Of a stretch of DNA of 42,338 nucleotides, positions 24,341 through 31,879 are shown one piece after another. The DNA comes from Oscillospiraceae bacterium. GTDB taxonomy: Bacteria; Bacillota; Clostridia; Oscillospirales; Ruminococcaceae. Within the stretch, counting starts at the first letter, position 1. Each line of letters begins with the position of its first letter. The stretch spans positions 1 to 42,338 of the forward strand of contig JAQUYD010000017.1 in the NCBI GenBank assembly GCA_028692035.1, in the 5' to 3' direction. Made by a program: the position numbers and the translations under genes. The notes below the pieces were generated by a model. It did not search any database and was not told where the DNA came from. It saw only the letters and a list, made by a program, of their open reading frames with translations.

Positions 24341-27300
24341 TTTCACCCCTCCACGCCCTCATTACATCAGCATATATTTCATCAGCATCTCTACAAGCTG
24401 CCGAAAAGTTCCAGTATCTCGATTGATTGGGTTTAACAATATAGATACTGTCTTTATTGTATACCCGTACATTTCTCTTTACAAAGACGCTTCCAGATCG
24501 ATCTTCCAATAATTGCCGATCAAGTTTATGCAAAAGCACATCCATCTCCTCGCTATTGCGATTAAGCGAAAACTTTGGATTTGAGGTCGGTGATAAATCA
24601 AGAACCGCGATTATCAGAGGGGCATCCCCGTGATATATACAGCATGAGAATGAATAGTGATTTCCCAATGTGTTCTGCATGACCTCTTGCAGTGACACAG
24701 AATATTTTTGCAACAAGGCATTGTCGGGCTGGCTCAATGCGGAGGAATTCCCTTTTTTGCTATAGTAGTCGTAGACATAGTCTATTGCGTCATCAATGAG
24801 GGAAATTTCATATGGCAGCAGTTTATACTGCCTATACGCGAATTGATCTATGATCGAGAGATCACCGTTACCAACAATAACACGATCAAACAGGTTAACC
24901 GCCTCATCAACTGCGGCGGTTGTGGGCATGGGAAATGGCGTATCGATAATGTCTCCAACTTCAGATTCATCTCGTTCAACGAGCCATTTGCGGTTAGTCA
25001 TTATCTGGTAGTAGACAAACACCTTTGAGGAAATAATCGAACAAAAATACTTTAAGAGGCGCTCATCTCCATGTACACCCAGGAAGCTATGATTGAACAC
25101 TGCATCAAAGCTTAATACATCAGCAAGGAATCTTGACCCCTTATGACTTTGCTTGATTATTAGGTGCGGACTTTGAAAAATTTGGCGTTTTGTATCGACT
25201 GTGCATTCAAACTTTCTTTCTGTCATTTTTGGCAGTGCGTCAGGAAAGTGTTTTCCGGGAGAAAACGTCTTTGCGTTAAGCATCGGCATGCCCAGAAAAG
25301 CATTGCAAGTTTTTTTCTTGTTTCCCTTTTTGTATCCTTCTGCATATACCATGTCATTTTCATCAAGCAATTTTCGAAGTGGAGTACCTGATGCCTGCAG
25401 GGTATGTACCAAATCCATGTCGCGCGGGCCGCCCCACATAGCAATTCTCCATATTAGATCATCATAAATGAGCTCTCGTGGTATTCGGCAAATATTGGTT
25501 GGCTCAATTAAAAATCGCCGTTTATCTTCAATGGTATATAATGGCTTTGGTGTGCAATAGAAAATAGTATCAGATTTGTCTAAATTGCTTACTCGATATA
25601 TTACACCAACAGCTGGCCCTGCGGCATGTTCAAACAATACCCATCTGAAAGCCGAGAAATTAATTATAACGGAAACATCGTATTTTTCAAAAAATGCTGT
25701 CCTGAATTGCTGTGCCTTTACTGAGCGATTAAACAAGAAGCCTTTACTTGGAAGCAGAAAGCAAATTACGCCCTTTGGGCAAATATCTCCCGCCCTCCAT
25801 GTAAACGCCTGCGCTATTTGTTCGTCACTGACTTTAAATTTGTTGTTTTTGATATACTGCTTTGCAGCCGGAGATAGTCTGCTTTCCCATGGCGGGTTTC
25901 CGATGACAATATCATAATCACATTGCTCAAATTCGCAATCCCTGTCGAAAAAATCATTATGAAAAAGATTATAGTGCAACAACCGCGGAAACTGTAAAGA
26001 ATCCCAAATGGTCCGTGGCTCGAGAAAATCGCACATAGCTAAACTGAGACTGAAAGAAGCGATTCGTATAGCCTCTTTATTGCTGTCCACACCAAAAATG
26101 CATGCTTTCATAATGTTGATTAGATCATTTGATCCGATGCTTTCTGGCTGATTGGTGAATATCCATCTTGCAACCAGTCGCCTATATGCTTCCACCAGAA
26201 AAATTCCTGAGCCACAAGCGGGATCTAAAATCTTTTGAGGTGTGTATGGACCATCCCAAGGAAGGACCTCATCCATAAGCATTGAAACTAAATGATATGG
26301 CGTGTAGTATGTTCCTTTTTCCTTATCGGGGTCTGTCTCTGCAAGATGAAAAAACAATTCATAAATGCTACTAATAAGTTGAATGGGAATGGCATTGAAC
26401 GAGTACAACGGCCATATAACCATTTGCTGACTGGCAAGTTCACTTGTGCCCAAAAGAAATTGTTGTAATTCGGTTAGGTCAGATTGAGTAATAACATCCT
26501 TTTCGTTCTCAATTAACGGAAACATATCGCCATTAAATCGCTCTTCCAATTCAGCGAAAAGCGTATAGGTTGATTGCTTGTCTGCTAAGACATCGGTGTA
26601 TTTTTTTGCTCCATGAAGGAATTTACCAAAAAAGTCATTTGGGAATACAGTTTTTCCAGTAGAATCTGTCCTTTCCTCCAAGTACTTAATCAATATAGAA
26701 CGCCCGAGCAAACCATGTACAATTTCACACCGCAGCTGATCGTCAATTTGTTTCTCAACATCTCTCTTTTCGATACTTTTAAGCAGTAGCTTCCGAATTG
26801 CACGGAGATTTGCCATTAGTGTTACGTCAACACGCGTATCAATATTAAAGCGTGTTTGATTTTGCTTCCAGAATTCTCCGGTTTCTATCTGGGAACGATG
26901 AAATTGAAGCAGTTGCTGGCGCTGCTCTTCCAGATCACTAACTTTTTTGATTCTGGCAAACATCCCTGCATCGTTATTATAACTCCCATCTTCCTTCCTT
27001 GGTGCAGGGGGAGTATAATTGTTGTACACAAGAAGTTCATCTGGAAGAACGATAAACAATAAAGGGGCTTCCCCCATGTTCCAAGCCATTCTATGAAGCT
27101 CAGCTATTCTTTCGGAATTATATGAATCCATGGCAGAAAAATAAATCATTGGGATTTTGGGAATACCTTCGGCATCTCTCAAAAAGTATACAGCATCAAC
27201 ATTAAGTTTCTCTTTTGCCTGAGCAAAAAAGTACCGTTGAAAAACGGTTAAATCCGTATCATTCGCGTCTGTCAAGCCGTTGCTGTAACTCATATCGAGT

Positions 27301-27341
27301 GATTGAAAAATACTTCCCAAATTATATTCAAAATATTTCAT
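24333..27341 (-). CDS. Large class I N6-adenine DNA methyltransferase
   Basis: A 1002-residue gamma-class methyltransferase of the Eco57I/type IIG-like kind. Motif I is DPACGSGIFLVEA at residues 373-385, preceded by the typical GTYYTP (343-348). Motif IV is GNPPW at 481-485. Residues 1-300 form a separate helical domain with VDAVYFLRDAEG and IAELHRMAWNMGEAPLL, in which I see no PD-(D/E)XK residues, so it is not obviously a single-chain restriction enzyme. Residues ~690-1000 should hold target recognition. AGGAG precedes the start. It lies between the DUF6088-like gene (110 bases upstream) and the nuclease-like gene (8-base overlap). It resembles PglX-type enzymes in general layout, but no other BREX gene is present. 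Confidence 0.88.
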   Translation of the reverse strand: MKYFEYNLGSIFQSLDMSYSNGLTDANDTDLTVFQRYFFAQAKEKLNVDAVYFLRDAEGIPKIPMIYFSAMDSYNSERIAELHRMAWNMGEAPLLFIVLPDELLVYNNYTPPAPRKEDGSYNNDAGMFARIKKVSDLEEQRQQLLQFHRSQIETGEFWKQNQTRFNIDTRVDVTLMANLRAIRKLLLKSIEKRDVEKQIDDQLRCEIVHGLLGRSILIKYLEERTDSTGKTVFPNDFFGKFLHGAKKYTDVLADKQSTYTLFAELEERFNGDMFPLIENEKDVITQSDLTELQQFLLGTSELASQQMVIWPLYSFNAIPIQLISSIYELFFHLAETDPDKEKGTYYTPYHLVSMLMDEVLPWDGPYTPQKILDPACGSGIFLVEAYRRLVARWIFTNQPESIGSNDLINIMKACIFGVDSNKEAIRIASFSLSLAMCDFLEPRTIWDSLQFPRLLHYNLFHNDFFDRDCEFEQCDYDIVIGNPPWESRLSPAAKQYIKNNKFKVSDEQIAQAFTWRAGDICPKGVICFLLPSKGFLFNRSVKAQQFRTAFFEKYDVSVIINFSAFRWVLFEHAAGPAVGVIYRVSNLDKSDTIFYCTPKPLYTIEDKRRFLIEPTNICRIPRELIYDDLIWRIAMWGGPRDMDLVHTLQASGTPLRKLLDENDMVYAEGYKKGNKKKTCNAFLGMPMLNAKTFSPGKHFPDALPKMTERKFECTVDTKRQIFQSPHLIIKQSHKGSRFLADVLSFDAVFNHSFLGVHGDERLLKYFCSIISSKVFVYYQIMTNRKWLVERDESEVGDIIDTPFPMPTTAAVDEAVNLFDRVIVGNGDLSIIDQFAYRQYKLLPYEISLIDDAIDYVYDYYSKKGNSSALSQPDNALLQKYSVSLQEVMQNTLGNHYSFSCCIYHGDAPLIIAVLDLSPTSNPKFSLNRNSEEMDVLLHKLDRQLLEDRSGSVFVKRNVRVYNKDSIYIVKPNQSRYWNFSAACRDADEIYADVMRAWRGENE

Positions 27342-27451
27342 TATAATCTCCTTGCAAACTTCTAAGCACCATCTTGCCAGGATTATTTGCCGTTTAATTT
27401 CATTTTCCGCACGGCGACGATTAGAGCTTCTGCCGCTGCGCTCTGGTTAAA

Positions 27452-28084
27452 TTAGAAATTTGCTTCATGACTGTCCTCCGCACAAATTTGCTTGATGCAT
27501 TCGTATACCCACGCGGTAATTCGCTTACTTTCAACAAGCATTTGTTTCTTTTCGTCGTCTGTTAGTCTCTTTGAGAGGATGCGAATATCTTTTATTGTGA
27601 TGTTGTCCTTACCCAAAGCTTTCAGTGCCTGAATGATAAGGGCTGTCTGATAAGAAACCTCAATGATCTCATTTTTGTTGTCCGTGTGTTTGAATTTCAG
27701 CATTACACCACTGGCATCATAGTTTTTATATGGGCCATCGCTTACATATATCCAGACGGCCGGAACCTGCGTTGAGATTCCCTGCATATTAAGTGCTGTA
27801 TCGCCGCAGGGGATAATCGTCCATCCGTAATTTCGGGCAATCGCCTTTGCAATTTTATCAGGACTCGGTGGGATGTTGGCATGCAGCAGCTCGCTGTATC
27901 GAGGCTTAGTAAATACACCACGCATCATGCGGTGCAGTTCGCCGCTCTCAACCAACCGGTTTAAACATGTGTTCACTTTAACGGCTTCGGCAATATCAAA
28001 AAAGTCGGAGGGAATAAAGACGGAATCAGCTTCGGCTGCCTTGACCCGCTTGCGGACCTGCTCCAGATGGTTGGGACGGCCCAT
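27452..28084 (-). CDS. DUF6088/AbiEi-like winged-helix regulator
   Basis: A 210-residue protein. The N-terminal winged helix has the segment DSVFIPSDFFDIAEAVKVNT, then LNRLVESGELHRMMRGVFTKP. The second domain contains GDTALNMQGISTQVPAVWIYVS and is shared with DUF6088 and AbiEi antitoxin-type proteins. AbiEi antitoxins repress their own promoter at inverted repeats. Here two GTTATAAA-type inverted repeats lie directly upstream, one covering the -10 box. No AbiEii nucleotidyltransferase toxin follows; the next gene is a methyltransferase. Its likely job is therefore transcriptional control of the restriction-modification operon. GAGGTGAG precedes the ATG. Confidence 0.78.
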   Translation of the reverse strand: MGRPNHLEQVRKRVKAAEADSVFIPSDFFDIAEAVKVNTCLNRLVESGELHRMMRGVFTKPRYSELLHANIPPSPDKIAKAIARNYGWTIIPCGDTALNMQGISTQVPAVWIYVSDGPYKNYDASGVMLKFKHTDNKNEIIEVSYQTALIIQALKALGKDNITIKDIRILSKRLTDDEKKQMLVESKRITAWVYECIKQICAEDSHEANF

Positions 28085-28099
28085 GGCCTCACCTCATTT

Positions 28100-28177
28100 C
28101 GTTATAAAAATTATATCTTATTTATAACGAGAAAACAAGAGTAAAATACACGCTTATAAAAATATTGTTTTATAACG
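28100..28177 (-). promoter_or_regulatory. Promoter of the restriction-modification operon with two operator-like inverted repeats
   Basis: On the minus strand TTGTTT (complement of 28133-28138) and TATAAT (complement of 28110-28115) are 17 bases apart, a near-consensus promoter reading into the DUF6088-like gene. CGTTATAAA (28100-28108) and TTTATAACG (28121-28129) form a perfect 9-base inverted repeat that encloses the -10 box. A second, imperfect copy, CTTATAAA (28153-28160) with TTTATAACG (28169-28177), lies upstream of the -35 box. Binding there would shut off the operon. The rest of 28178-28432 shows no gene or signal that I can support. Confidence 0.7.
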
Positions 28178-28432
28178 ATCCACAGCAGCATGGACGATTC
28201 TCTAAATACACAGCGAGATAGAGGAAGTCATTCTGAAGGTGCCATCCACCTATATTTCTTGGAGAAAACTGGTATCATGAATCAAAAATTAAGGCACTGC
28301 TCTTGCGCGGAGTTGCGCCGCAAAAATAGTGCTTTTCGCAATGGATGCTTACCAGTTTCAACGAAATTCTTGGGTTCTATTATGAAAACACTTACGCCGA
28401 CAGAAGTGCTATTATCCCTTTAGAACGCCCTG

Positions 28433-28481
28433 AAACAAGTAAGGCCGCACAGTTTCTAAAACTGTGCGGCCTTACTTGTTT
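28433..28481. terminator. Perfect 23-bp hairpin, probable bidirectional terminator
   Basis: The 23 bases at 28433-28455 are perfectly complementary to 28459-28481, with a 3-base loop. The core is AAGGCCGCACAG/CTGTGCGGCCTT, and a T-rich run (TTGCTTTT) follows. It lies between the operon promoter and the tRNA fragment at 28544. Confidence 0.65.
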
Positions 28482-28512
28482 TGCTTTTCAAAAAAATTCA
28501 AAAGGTTACGAA

Positions 28513-28544
28513 AAAGCCGCCAAATCATAAGATTTAGCGGCTTT
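28513..28544 (-). terminator. Terminator hairpin after the tRNA-Ala fragment
   Basis: AAAGCCGCCAAATC (28513-28526) pairs with GATTTAGCGGCTTT (28531-28544), loop ATAA. The single C-A mismatch on the plus strand is a G-U pair in minus-strand RNA, so the hairpin works for minus-strand transcription, the direction of the adjacent tRNA. Similar GCTAAATC-type hairpins lie in the same place at 42177-42210. Confidence 0.6.
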
Positions 28545-28606
28545 GGTGGACCTGAACGGGATCGAACCGTCGACCTCCGCGTTGCGAACGCGGCGCTCTC
28601 TCAATT
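28544..28606 (-). tRNA. 3' fragment of a tRNA-Ala (CGC anticodon), 5' end replaced
   Basis: On the minus strand the sequence gives, from the D loop on, CAATTG and GAGAGAGC. The anticodon arm is CCGCG-TTCGCAA-CGCGG with anticodon CGC. The T arm GACGG-TTCGATC-CCGTT and acceptor strand CAGGTCC-A-CCA follow. The expected 5' acceptor strand GGACCTG and the first D-stem strand GCTC are missing; the bases upstream (from about 28607) do not pair. This is therefore a displaced 3' part left by an insertion, with the foreign DNA on its right-hand side. It is unlikely to make a working tRNA. Any reading frame across it is spurious. Confidence 0.65.
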
Positions 28607-28740
28607 GTTCCGCAAAGCGGGCCCTTTTTGTTTTCCTTAAAATAACCCGTTTTCATGCTGGGATGCGAACTACGCAGCGGAAGGCACGCGCGCGGTTCGC
28701 AACTTTCTTATTTTCTATGATCATTCATCTGCATCGCATC

Positions 28741-28968
28741 TTATCCCTGACCGGCAGTAATTTGATGATAGAACTCTTCAAGTTCAGTAAGACTTCTGGC
28801 TACACCTTGCTGAATAAAATCATCATGTTCTCTCGTTGGGTGTGGAAGATCGTCGCAATAATATATCATCGCATGCTCATCATAAGGGAATGGCGAGGGC
28901 TTTGGCCCTGAGAGTATTGCTGTTTTGTCTAACGGGAATCCGGTGTTATTGACGAAATAAGAATACAT
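28741..28968 (-). CDS. Small hypothetical protein
   Basis: A 75-residue frame starting MYSYFVNNTGFPLDKTAIL, with a central conserved-looking segment KPSPFPYDEHAMIYYCDDLP and ending ELEEFYHQITAGQG. I do not recognise the family. AGGAAG lies 9 bases before the ATG at 28968, and the composition looks like real protein. A TTG start at 29001 would add 11 residues. It lies between the tRNA fragment and a structured RNA candidate. It may be a remnant of the element or of a longer gene. Confidence 0.5.
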   Translation of the reverse strand: MYSYFVNNTGFPLDKTAILSGPKPSPFPYDEHAMIYYCDDLPHPTREHDDFIQQGVARSLTELEEFYHQITAGQG

Positions 28969-29038
28969 TTCCTCAACGCTTCCTGTGTTGGCGTTTGTCA
29001 ACGTGGCAGAGGTTAGTAAAGATCGTAAATCCGAAAAA

Positions 29039-29111
29039 GTCCGTAGTGATTTGCCCGGCTTGTCAGCCTGAGACCTGATGTCTCATGCAGAAAAGGCAAA
29101 TCGCTATGGAC
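29039..29111 (+). ncRNA. Three-way-junction structured RNA candidate
   Basis: The stem P1 of 17 pairs joins 29039-29055 with 29095-29111 (GTCCGTAGTGATTTGCC with GGCAAATCGCTATGGAC), including two G-U pairs that exist only in plus-strand RNA. Inside it are P2 GGCT-TGTC-AGCC (29057-29068) and P3 TGAGAC-CTGAT-GTCTCA (29069-29085), then an A-rich joining strand. It is not followed by a plus-strand gene for 900 bases. I cannot match it to a known riboswitch or ribozyme. It may be a small RNA or a hairpin end of a mobile element. Confidence 0.4.
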
Positions 29112-29160
29112 CCTCATTATTTGGCGCTCACAGGCAGAATTATCAAATGATACTGTGTGA

Positions 29161-29745
29161 TTACCGGCTCTGCGGGGCAGCACGCCCGTAATCCTCCGGT
29201 GTATTCATGTTGAAAAAGACCTCGTTCGGGACAGTTCTTCCTGTATCCACACAGGCGTAAGGGAGCTGTGTGATAAAGTCCATCACCTTATACCGCCCCT
29301 GACTGAGACAGCGCTCCAGCACCGGCAGTACTGTTGTCCGGTAAATACCGCACAGAGGATGAAGTCGGCCGGTACCGTCCTGACAGATCAGCACCTCTAC
29401 CTCGTCCGGCATGGCCTGTAAAAGAAGGCTTGGAACCGCTCGGGATAATTTCGGCAGATCACATGGGACGCAGAGCAGGGCGCTTTTTTCAGTCCGGCTC
29501 AGGGCTGCGTGGAGCCCTGCCAGCGGTCCGCTGTCGGGCCGGCGGTCCTCCACCCGGATAAAATCCCCCTCCAGAGCAGGATCGTTGGCAGAGAGGATAA
29601 TCTCATCAAAATCTGAGAGGACCGCCCGGGTCCGCTCCAGCATGGTCTGGCCGTCCACATACAATAGTGCCTTGCACATGCCCATGCGTCTGGAGCCTCC
29701 ACCGGCCAGAATAACGGCGCCGCACTCCTTTGGGGAAATTGCCAT
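29161..29745 (-). CDS. mobA: Molybdenum cofactor guanylyltransferase MobA
   Basis: A 194-residue nucleotidyltransferase that joins GMP from GTP to molybdopterin, giving the guanine dinucleotide form used by formate dehydrogenases. The N-terminal signature LAGGGSRRMGMCKALLYVDG binds GTP (normally GxSxRMGxDK; here Cys replaces the usual Asp before Lys). RPDSGPLAGLHAAL and LCVPCDLPKL are the next conserved segments, and FFNMNTPEDY closes the family pattern. ATG at 29745 has GGAG 8 bases upstream. It has its own consensus-like promoter and is divergent from the formate dehydrogenase operon. Confidence 0.9.
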   Translation of the reverse strand: MAISPKECGAVILAGGGSRRMGMCKALLYVDGQTMLERTRAVLSDFDEIILSANDPALEGDFIRVEDRRPDSGPLAGLHAALSRTEKSALLCVPCDLPKLSRAVPSLLLQAMPDEVEVLICQDGTGRLHPLCGIYRTTVLPVLERCLSQGRYKVMDFITQLPYACVDTGRTVPNEVFFNMNTPEDYGRAAPQSR

Positions 29746-29792
29746 GTGACTCACTCCAATCCTGCAAATTTTGCTCTCTTTGCTACAGGTCC

Positions 29793-29822
29793 ATTATACT
29801 GACCGGAAGACCATAAAGTCAA
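29793..29822 (-). promoter_or_regulatory. Promoter of mobA
   Basis: On the minus strand TTGACT (complement of 29817-29822) and TATAAT (complement of 29793-29798) are separated by 18 bases, about 50 bases before the mobA start. Confidence 0.65.
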
Positions 29823-29912
29823 TGGAGAAGACGTTTTGACCTTTTAAAATTTAGCACGCTAATGTAAAAACTTCAAAAATTAAACCATTTATGCATTTCC
29901 CCTCGAAAATTC

Positions 29913-29994
29913 TTGCACTTTAATGAAAATGATGTTAAAATCTAAAAAATCTTGTTGAATCTGTCGACGCCCCCTGGTGGGCCGAATGTGTCGA
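29913..29994 (+). promoter_or_regulatory. Promoter and leader hairpin of the formate dehydrogenase operon
   Basis: TTGCAC (29913-29918) and TAAAAT (29936-29941) with a 17-base spacer form a good promoter. In the leader TCGAC (29964-29968) pairs with GTCGA (29990-29994), enclosing GCCC (29969-29972)/GGGC (29979-29982) with the loop CCTGGT. The coding start is at 30017. The leader hairpin may be regulatory; a molybdenum cofactor riboswitch could not be confirmed. Confidence 0.5.
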
Positions 29995-30016
29995 AAAAGA
30001 GGGAGATGAATCAACT

Positions 30017-31864
30017 GTGAGTAAGGTATATCTTGCAGATCGAAACAGTGATGATGTCAGGATTGAACACTTTCTTTCCAAATTCTCCGCAAAGACGAGA
30101 ATTTATCCTCCCGGGGTTTGTCCTGTCACCGTGCAGCTGGCCCTGCTGCAAGCTTCCAAGAGTCAAACTTGCGGAAAATGCGTCCCTTGCCGGGATGGAC
30201 TGCGGCAGCTGGAATCCATGTTCTACACCATTTTGACCGGTAAGGCAACCGTGGCCATTCTGGACGAGATGAAAGAGCTGTCCGAAATGATCCGGGACTC
30301 CGCCGACTGCGCCATCGGCTATCAGGCGGCCATTGAGGTGCTGGAGGGACTGGAAACATTCCGTGAGGAGTACATCAGCTACATTGAGACAGGGGCCAGC
30401 TCCGGAGCCAAGGAGCAGCAGATCCCCTGCACCGCCATGTGCCCGGCCCATGTGGACATCCCCGGCTACATCGCCTATGTGGGAAAAGGGGATTACGCCT
30501 CTGCTATCAATCTAATCCGTAAAAACAACCCCCTTCCTACAGCATGTGCAATGATTTGTGAGCACCCCTGTGAGGAGCGGTGCCGTCGAAACCTCATCGA
30601 CGACGCCATCAACATCCGCGGCCTGAAAAAATACGCCGTGGACCAGATCCCGGCGGACCAGGTCCAGGTTCCCAAGGCCAACCCTCTTACAGGCAAGAAG
30701 GTAGCGGTTATCGGCGGCGGTCCCTGCGGCCTGACGGCGGCCTACTTCCTGTCTCTTATGGGGCACAAGGTCACCATCTTCGAAGGGAAGGAACACCTGG
30801 GCGGCATGCTCATGTACGGCATCCCCAACTACCGCTTCCCCAAGGACCGGCTGGACGAGGACATTAACGCCATCCTCTCCACCGGCAATGTTGAAGTGAA
30901 GTACAACACCCAGATTGGCCGGGATATCTCCATCGAGGCCGTCCGGGACAGCTACGACGCCATGCTGGTGGCCATCGGAGCCCAGGCGGGCAAAAAGCTC
31001 CGGCTGGAGGGGATGGACGCCAACAATATTTTCTCCGCCGTGGAGATGCTGGACGAGATCGGCCACGGCAACAAGCCGGACTACAACGGAAAGACTGTTG
31101 CCGTCGTCGGCGGGGGCAATGTGGCTATGGACGCTGCCCGCAGCGCCCTGCGCTGTAACGCTACCGATGTACGCATTGTCTACCGTCGGCGCCGGGAGGA
31201 TATGACCGCTCTGGACTCGGAGATCGAGTCGGCGGTCATGGAGGGTGTGGAGCTTATCACCCTTCAGGCCCCCTCCTGGATCGAGAAGGATGAAAACAAT
31301 AACTGCTCCGCTCTGTGGGTTAAGCCCCAGATGACCGGTCCCTACCGGGATGGCCGGCCCTCCCCTGTGGATGCAGTGTCCAAGCCTGAGCAGCGTATCC
31401 CCTGCGACGTTATCCTCGTCGCCGTGGGGCAGGACATCGTCAGCGAGCCCTTTGAGCAGTTCGGCGTGCCTGCCAAACGCCGGGTGTTCCAGAGCGACCG
31501 GGACACCTCGGTAGAGTCCATGCCCGGGGTATTTGTGGGAGGCGACTGTGCCACCGGCCCCGCCACCGCCATCCGGGCCATTGCTGCCGGACGGGTGGCC
31601 GCCAACGCCATTGACGACTACCTGGGCTACCACCATAAGCTCAGCTGCGGCGTCACCGCTCCTGACGCCCAGCCCAACAACCGCGTGCCCACCGGACGGA
31701 TCAATATTCAGGAACGCCCTGCATACCTCCGCAGTCAGGACTTTGAGGCAGTGGAATGTCCCATGAGCCCAGAGGAGGCCCAGCAGGAGTGCTCCCGGTG
31801 CCTGCGCTGTGATGTGTTCGGCTGCGGCAAGCTGGAAGGCGCCCATAACGCCATGGACGAGTAA
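30017..31864 (+). CDS. NuoF C-terminal/GltD-like NAD(P) oxidoreductase subunit of formate dehydrogenase
   Basis: A 615-residue iron-sulfur flavoprotein. Residues ~30-120 are the C-terminal [4Fe-4S] domain of NuoF (SQTCGKCVPCRDG, with the fourth Cys at ~98); the FMN/NADH domain of NuoF is absent. Residues ~135-215 carry the two-cluster motif of GltD (CTAMCPAHVDIPGY; CAMICEHPCEERC). Residues 228-560 form the FAD/NAD(P) domain (VAVIGGGPCGLTAAY; VAVVGGGNVAMDAARSAL; VFVGGDCATGPATAI). A final Cys-rich tail reads CSRCLRCDVFGCG. It probably passes electrons between formate dehydrogenase and NAD(P) or ferredoxin. GTG start with GGGAG about 11 bases upstream; fdhA follows after 15 bases. Confidence 0.85.
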   Translation: MSKVYLADRNSDDVRIEHFLSKFSAKTRIYPPGVCPVTVQLALLQASKSQTCGKCVPCRDGLRQLESMFYTILTGKATVAILDEMKELSEMIRDSADCAIGYQAAIEVLEGLETFREEYISYIETGASSGAKEQQIPCTAMCPAHVDIPGYIAYVGKGDYASAINLIRKNNPLPTACAMICEHPCEERCRRNLIDDAINIRGLKKYAVDQIPADQVQVPKANPLTGKKVAVIGGGPCGLTAAYFLSLMGHKVTIFEGKEHLGGMLMYGIPNYRFPKDRLDEDINAILSTGNVEVKYNTQIGRDISIEAVRDSYDAMLVAIGAQAGKKLRLEGMDANNIFSAVEMLDEIGHGNKPDYNGKTVAVVGGGNVAMDAARSALRCNATDVRIVYRRRREDMTALDSEIESAVMEGVELITLQAPSWIEKDENNNCSALWVKPQMTGPYRDGRPSPVDAVSKPEQRIPCDVILVAVGQDIVSEPFEQFGVPAKRRVFQSDRDTSVESMPGVFVGGDCATGPATAIRAIAAGRVAANAIDDYLGYHHKLSCGVTAPDAQPNNRVPTGRINIQERPAYLRSQDFEAVECPMSPEEAQQECSRCLRCDVFGCGKLEGAHNAMDE

Positions 31865-31879
31865 GAAGGAGGAGGAACT

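Larger units (their letters stand above)
8567..28543. mobile_element. Putative integrative mobilizable element carrying a restriction-modification cargo
   Basis: The left edge is the tRNA 3'-end sequence at 8567-8603. Inside are a large serine recombinase, a TnpW-like protein, a relaxase, MobC, a RepA-like ATPase, regulators and a five-gene restriction-modification operon. There are no type IV secretion genes, so transfer would need a helper. The right edge is not certain: it is placed before a second tRNA 3' fragment at 28544, because the GC-rich formate dehydrogenase genes begin beyond it. An alternative right edge is the 37-bp repeat at 42211, which would include that island as well. Confidence 0.5.

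Noticed and set aside
24333-27341. Large methyltransferase as a BREX PglX
   Set aside because: It has general resemblance only; no BrxA, BrxB, BrxC, PglZ or BrxL gene is present in the window.
27452-28084. AbiE toxin-antitoxin pair
   Set aside because: Only the AbiEi/DUF6088-like protein is present; no AbiEii nucleotidyltransferase follows.
28190-28530. Short frames between the operon promoter and the tRNA fragment
   Set aside because: They lack ribosome sites and protein-like composition, and one runs through a perfect 23-bp hairpin.
28543-28911. Plus-strand frame starting VDLNGIEPSTSALRTRR
   Set aside because: Its first part is the antisense of the tRNA-Ala fragment, a well-known source of false genes, and the rest is antisense of the small gene at 28741.
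29069-29095. Hammerhead-like CTGATG and GAAA motifs in the structured RNA
   Set aside because: The conserved CUGANGA is broken (U in place of the last A) and no stem joins the two motifs.
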